Shown: piece after piece, positions 60,862-64,000 of the stretch
Numbering within the stretch: position 1 is the stretch's first letter
Layout of the letters: every line of letters begins with the position of its first letter
Source: UBA1447 sp002329225
Lineage (GTDB): Bacteria; Bacillota; Clostridia; Oscillospirales; Acutalibacteraceae
Direction: 5' to 3'
Assembly (NCBI GenBank): GCA_050946835.1
Contig: JBMNVN010000003.1
Location: 186,001 to 250,000 of the forward strand
Length of the DNA stretch: 64,000 nt
Translations under genes and position numbers: made by a program
The notes under the pieces: model-generated
The model's database searches: none
Told to the model about the DNA's origin: nothing
The model's input: the letters and a program-made list of their open reading frames with translations, nothing else

Positions 60862-62220
60862 ATGTTAAAGCGCAAGATTTATAAGCAAATTGATGATTTT
60901 TATAAACGCCAAAAAAATAAAGCTTTGATGATTACCGGAGCCCGACAGGTCGGGAAATCATATATCATTGAAAAGTATGCAAAGGAAAACTATGCGTCCT
61001 ATATCAGAATTGATTTTATTGAAAACCCCGAATATATTAATATATTTGATAATATCACCTCCACTGCCGACATCTTACTAAAGCTCTCGGCCATTTTTGG
61101 CGATAAGATGATTCCCAATAAGACCATCATCTTTTTTGATGAGGTTCAGGAATGTAAAGAACTTATAACTCAAGTAAAATACTTAGTTTCCGAGGGCTCT
61201 TATAGCTATATTTTGAGCGGTTCGTTACTTGGAACCGTCATGAACGACATTCGCTCAATACCTGTCGGCTACTTACAAATACTGACTATGTATCCCTTGG
61301 ATTTTGAGGAATTCGCTATCGCAAACGGCGTTGGAGAAAATATATTTGATATGTTAGAAAACGCTTTCGACAAGCTTACACCCATAGACGACTTCATACA
61401 TAAAAAGCTCCTATCACTTTTTGAACTCTATCTGATTGTCGGCGGAATGCCGGCTGCTGTCTCAAGTTTTATTTCGACCAAAAATCTCAAGTTGGTTCTG
61501 GATACACAGAATATGATAATTGAGCTTTATAAGCGTGATATTTCAAAATATGATAAAGAGAATAAGCTTTACCTCAATAATATTTTAGAACTCATACCTA
61601 GTGAACTCAATGCGAAGAACAAGAGGTTTATTCTAAAGCGGCTGAACGAAAACGCCAAGCTATCTATTTATCTCAATAGTTTTTTGTGGCTTAAAAATGC
61701 CGGTGTGGCCATAAGCGTTTTTAATGTTGACGAAGTAAAAATACCGCTTGTGCTCTCAAAGTCCTCAAATCTTTTTAAACTCTTTTTAAACGATGTTGGT
61801 CTGCTTGCAGCTCTATATGGCGAAGGAATTCAGCTAAAGCTTCTAAACGGTGAACTGAGTATTAATCACGGCGCAATTTATGAGAACTTTGCCGCTATGG
61901 AGTTTACGGCACACGGATTTATCCCATATTATTTTAACAGCAAAAAAATGGGTGAAGTAGATTTTTTGATTGAACTCGAGGGCAAAATTGTTCCTATTGA
62001 GATAAAGTCGGGTAAGAACTACTACCGCCACAGTGCAATCGACAACATACTTGAAATCGAAAATTATGGCATTGAAAATGCCTTTGTGTTTTGTAATGGC
62101 AATATAGAAAAAAGAGGTAAGTTGATTTATTATCCAATCTACATGATAGGCCTTGTTAGAAAAAAAGAAATCAGCGAAGAGATTATCGTTGAAACCGACT
62201 TTTCAGCGCTGAAAGACTGA
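60862..62220 (+). CDS. AAA ATPase with DUF4143 / nuclease-like C-terminus
   Basis: A 452-residue protein of the AAA_14-DUF4143 family. Walker A GARQVGKSYIIEKY, Walker B IIFFDEVQE, sensor LSGSLLG. The C-terminal part (KMGEVDFLIELEGKIVPIEI followed by KSGK) has the D...ExK arrangement of the PD-(D/E)XK nuclease fold. Such genes are often mobile and multi-copy; their function is unknown, with defence roles proposed. GGAGG precedes the ATG. Confidence 0.88.
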   Translation: MLKRKIYKQIDDFYKRQKNKALMITGARQVGKSYIIEKYAKENYASYIRIDFIENPEYINIFDNITSTADILLKLSAIFGDKMIPNKTIIFFDEVQECKELITQVKYLVSEGSYSYILSGSLLGTVMNDIRSIPVGYLQILTMYPLDFEEFAIANGVGENIFDMLENAFDKLTPIDDFIHKKLLSLFELYLIVGGMPAAVSSFISTKNLKLVLDTQNMIIELYKRDISKYDKENKLYLNNILELIPSELNAKNKRFILKRLNENAKLSIYLNSFLWLKNAGVAISVFNVDEVKIPLVLSKSSNLFKLFLNDVGLLAALYGEGIQLKLLNGELSINHGAIYENFAAMEFTAHGFIPYYFNSKKMGEVDFLIELEGKIVPIEIKSGKNYYRHSAIDNILEIENYGIENAFVFCNGNIEKRGKLIYYPIYMIGLVRKKEISEEIIVETDFSALKD

Positions 62221-62434
62221 CAATTTACAAATAACTTCGCATTCATAATATGTTGTACGTGGTAATTGGAGGTAATCTGAAAAAACAAAAGGCAAAAACT
62301 GCCTTTCGAATAACTTGAATTAAAGAAAAGTTACCGCAACCGGCAGGAAATGCGGGCATAAGCACTTGTCGAAATTAAATCGTGTGATATAATAATCGTC
62401 GGCAACTTATGCTTTTATGAAAAAGAGGGATATA

Positions 62435-63625
62435 ATGGAAAGGCTTATCGGCACGGTATCCAGGGGAATCAGAGCCCCCATCATTCAGGAGGGGGACGAC
62501 ATTGCGAAGATTGTGGCGGACAGCGTTCTTGCCGCCGCAAAAAGTGAAGGTTTCGGTCTCAGGGACAGGGACATTGTTGCGGTTACGGAAGCCGTGGTCG
62601 CCAGGGCTCAGGGGAATTATGCCACCGTTGACCAAATAGCGGAGGATGTTAAGGCAAAGTTTTCTACGGACACATTGGGAGTAGTTTTCCCCATATTCAG
62701 CCGTAACCGATTTTCGGTTTGTCTTTCGGGTATAGCCAGAGCCATGGATAAAATAGTTTTAATGCTCTCCTACCCTTCGGATGAGGTAGGCAATCATCTG
62801 TTTTCGGCGGATTTGCTTGACGAAAAAGGAGTAAACTCCGTAACCGATGTTATGACCGAAGAAAGGTACAGGGAACTTTTCGGCTATCCGAAACACACTT
62901 TCACCGGCATCGATTATGTGGAATATTATAAAGAACTGATACGCGCCGAAGGCTGTGAAGTCCAAGTTTTACTTGCAAACGACTGCCGGGCAATTCTCAA
63001 AGAAACCAAGTACGTGCTTAATTGTGATATCCACACAAGGGCACGCACAAAAAGGATTTTGTCGGAAGCCGGAGCGGAAAAAGTTTTTGGACTTGAAGAT
63101 ATACTCAACAGTTCAGTCAGCGGTAGCGGATACAACGAAAAATACGGTTTACTTGGCAGTAACAAGGCTACCGAAACCAAGGTAAAGCTATTCCCCAGGG
63201 ATTGCACACCGGTAGTGGAAAAAATTGCCGCCGATTTGCTGTCCCGTACGGGTAAACATATTGAGGTTATGATTTACGGCGACGGCGCCTTTAAAGACCC
63301 GGTAGGGAAGATTTGGGAACTGGCCGACCCGGTGGTATCACCCGCTTACACCAAGGGCTTGGAAGGTCAGCCAAATGAGGTTAAATTAAAATATTTGGCC
63401 GACAACGATTTTTCCCATCTGCACGGGGAAGAACTTGAAGCCGCAGTTGCCGCCTATATTGCCCAAAAAGGTGCGGACTTGACCGGGAGTATGGCTTCCC
63501 AAGGAACCACTCCCCGCAGGCTTACCGACCTTATCGGGTCCCTTTGTGACCTGACCTCCGGCAGCGGAGACAAGGGCACACCCATCGTTTTGGTACAGGG
63601 GTATTTTGATAACTTCTCCAACTGA
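62435..63625 (+). CDS. Coenzyme F420-0:L-glutamate ligase-like (CofE family) protein
   Basis: A 396-residue protein. The N-terminal region (GTVSRGIRAPIIQEGDDIAK, IVAVTEAVVARAQGNY) is CofE-like; the rest is longer than archaeal CofE (about 250 residues). Members ligate gamma-glutamate onto F420-0. No other F420 gene is in the window, and few Clostridia make F420, so it may act on another acceptor. ATG 62435 is chosen since AGAGGG lies 5 bases upstream; an in-frame ATG at 62417 lacks one. Confidence 0.8.
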   Translation: MERLIGTVSRGIRAPIIQEGDDIAKIVADSVLAAAKSEGFGLRDRDIVAVTEAVVARAQGNYATVDQIAEDVKAKFSTDTLGVVFPIFSRNRFSVCLSGIARAMDKIVLMLSYPSDEVGNHLFSADLLDEKGVNSVTDVMTEERYRELFGYPKHTFTGIDYVEYYKELIRAEGCEVQVLLANDCRAILKETKYVLNCDIHTRARTKRILSEAGAEKVFGLEDILNSSVSGSGYNEKYGLLGSNKATETKVKLFPRDCTPVVEKIAADLLSRTGKHIEVMIYGDGAFKDPVGKIWELADPVVSPAYTKGLEGQPNEVKLKYLADNDFSHLHGEELEAAVAAYIAQKGADLTGSMASQGTTPRRLTDLIGSLCDLTSGSGDKGTPIVLVQGYFDNFSN

Positions 63626-63940
63626 CGGTGTGGCATTTTGATGCTTTTGAGATAAAACGGAGCGCCTGAAAAGCGGCGCTCCGCATTTAATTCTTTCTCC
63701 GTTGTTCTTGACAAAAACTTTGCCTTGATATAATGTTAATCTGTTCAAAAGACACTTTGACCTTGTTTTCGGACAATTCAATATTCGGAAGGTGCGGCAA
63801 TACGTTGTTGCGCCTTAATAGTAGCAAATTTTTACGGTTTTACGGTTGACTAATTTCTTTTTATATCTATCCCGTTGCGGGACAAAACTCCCACATTTAC
63901 ACGGACTCCACTAATAAAAAAGCTTCGGAGGTTACCGCGA
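63626..63940. other. Intergenic stretch
   Basis: Contains the terminator at 63658, a wobble-rich 12-base hairpin around 63790-63817 (AAGGTGCGGCAA/TTGTTGCGCCTT), and a TTGACT at 63846 without a matching -10. It leads into the next gene. No coding region found. Confidence 0.4.
63658..63692. terminator. Terminator after the CofE-like gene
   Basis: CGGAGCGCC (63658-63666) pairs with GGCGCTCCG (63675-63683), preceded by an A-run and followed by a T-rich stretch. Confidence 0.8.
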
Positions 63941-64000
63941 TTGAAAAAAGAAAATGTAAACATTGAGGTCATTGATGAGGAAGCGGCACAGAAAGAAGCG
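63941..64000 (+). CDS. Start of a gene cut by the right window edge
   Basis: TTG 63941 with CGGAGG 9 bases upstream opens 20 codons, beginning MKKENVNIEV and rich in Glu, Lys and Ala, to the end of the window. Too little to identify. Confidence 0.55.
   Translation, partial: MKKENVNIEVIDEEAAQKEA

Overview
The window looks like chromosomal DNA from an anaerobic, low-to-mid GC Clostridia-type Firmicute, probably a gut or rumen commensal. Ribosome binding sites are strong AGGAGG types with frequent TTG/GTG starts, promoters are of the sigma-A type, and intrinsic terminators are abundant. Secreted proteins carry Gram-positive signal peptides. Redox genes (thioredoxin, a rubredoxin-like protein, a Crp/Fnr-type regulator) fit an anaerobe. 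The species cannot be named from the sequence. No rRNA, tRNA, CRISPR array or transposase was seen.

Layout. 1-3.9 kb: a cytoplasmic GH38 alpha-mannosidase running off the left edge. 4.1-6.5 kb: thioredoxin, Crp/Fnr-type regulator, rubredoxin-like protein, sugar-isomerase-like TIM barrel. 6.65-15.3 kb: a branched-chain amino acid operon ilvB-ilvN-ilvC-ilvD-cimA-leuC-leuD, headed by a Leu/Ile/Val-rich leader peptide and an attenuator. 15.4-16.8 kb: an AT-rich controller-protein/HNH-nuclease pair. 16.9-21.4 kb: a two-domain esterase and a large sialidase-like protein. 21.5-23.0 kb: a BlaR1-type C-terminal remnant and a zinc-ribbon membrane protein. 23.1-31.6 kb: the complete aromatic amino acid operon aroF-tyrA-aroB-aroA-aroC-pheA-aroE/K-aroQ on the minus strand, headed by a Phe/Tyr-rich leader peptide and a second attenuator of the same design. 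31.6-34.6 kb: AT-rich accessory DNA with small membrane proteins, short repeats and a frameshifted gene. 34.7-39.9 kb: an ABC-2 exporter, a glycerol-1-phosphate dehydrogenase homologue and a secreted PHP phosphoesterase. 40-42.9 kb: TM2 protein, a Fic protein between imperfect direct repeats, a YwaF-type membrane protein. 43-49.1 kb: GH35 beta-galactosidase, secreted sialate O-acetylesterase-like protein, SGNH hydrolase, LysE exporter. 49.2-57.2 kb: a seven-gene minus-strand operon (aldo/keto reductase, DUF1538 membrane protein, tandem PII-like protein, LarA homologue, PHP protein, 6-phosphogluconate dehydrogenase, PfkB kinase). 57.2-64 kb: secreted metallophosphatase, several solitary genes, an AAA ATPase preceded by four 32-bp repeats, a CofE-like protein and the first 20 codons of a further gene.

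How it fits together. Two biosynthetic operons appear to be controlled by ribosome-mediated attenuation in which the antiterminator strand lies inside the 3' half of the leader-peptide gene. The glycosidases and esterases suggest use of acetylated or sialylated host glycans. The 49-57 kb operon looks like an undescribed sugar-acid pathway with its own transporter and PII-type sensor. The strongest novelty candidates are the two attenuators, the PII/DUF1538/LarA operon, and a hydrophobic C-terminal tail seen on three secreted enzymes.
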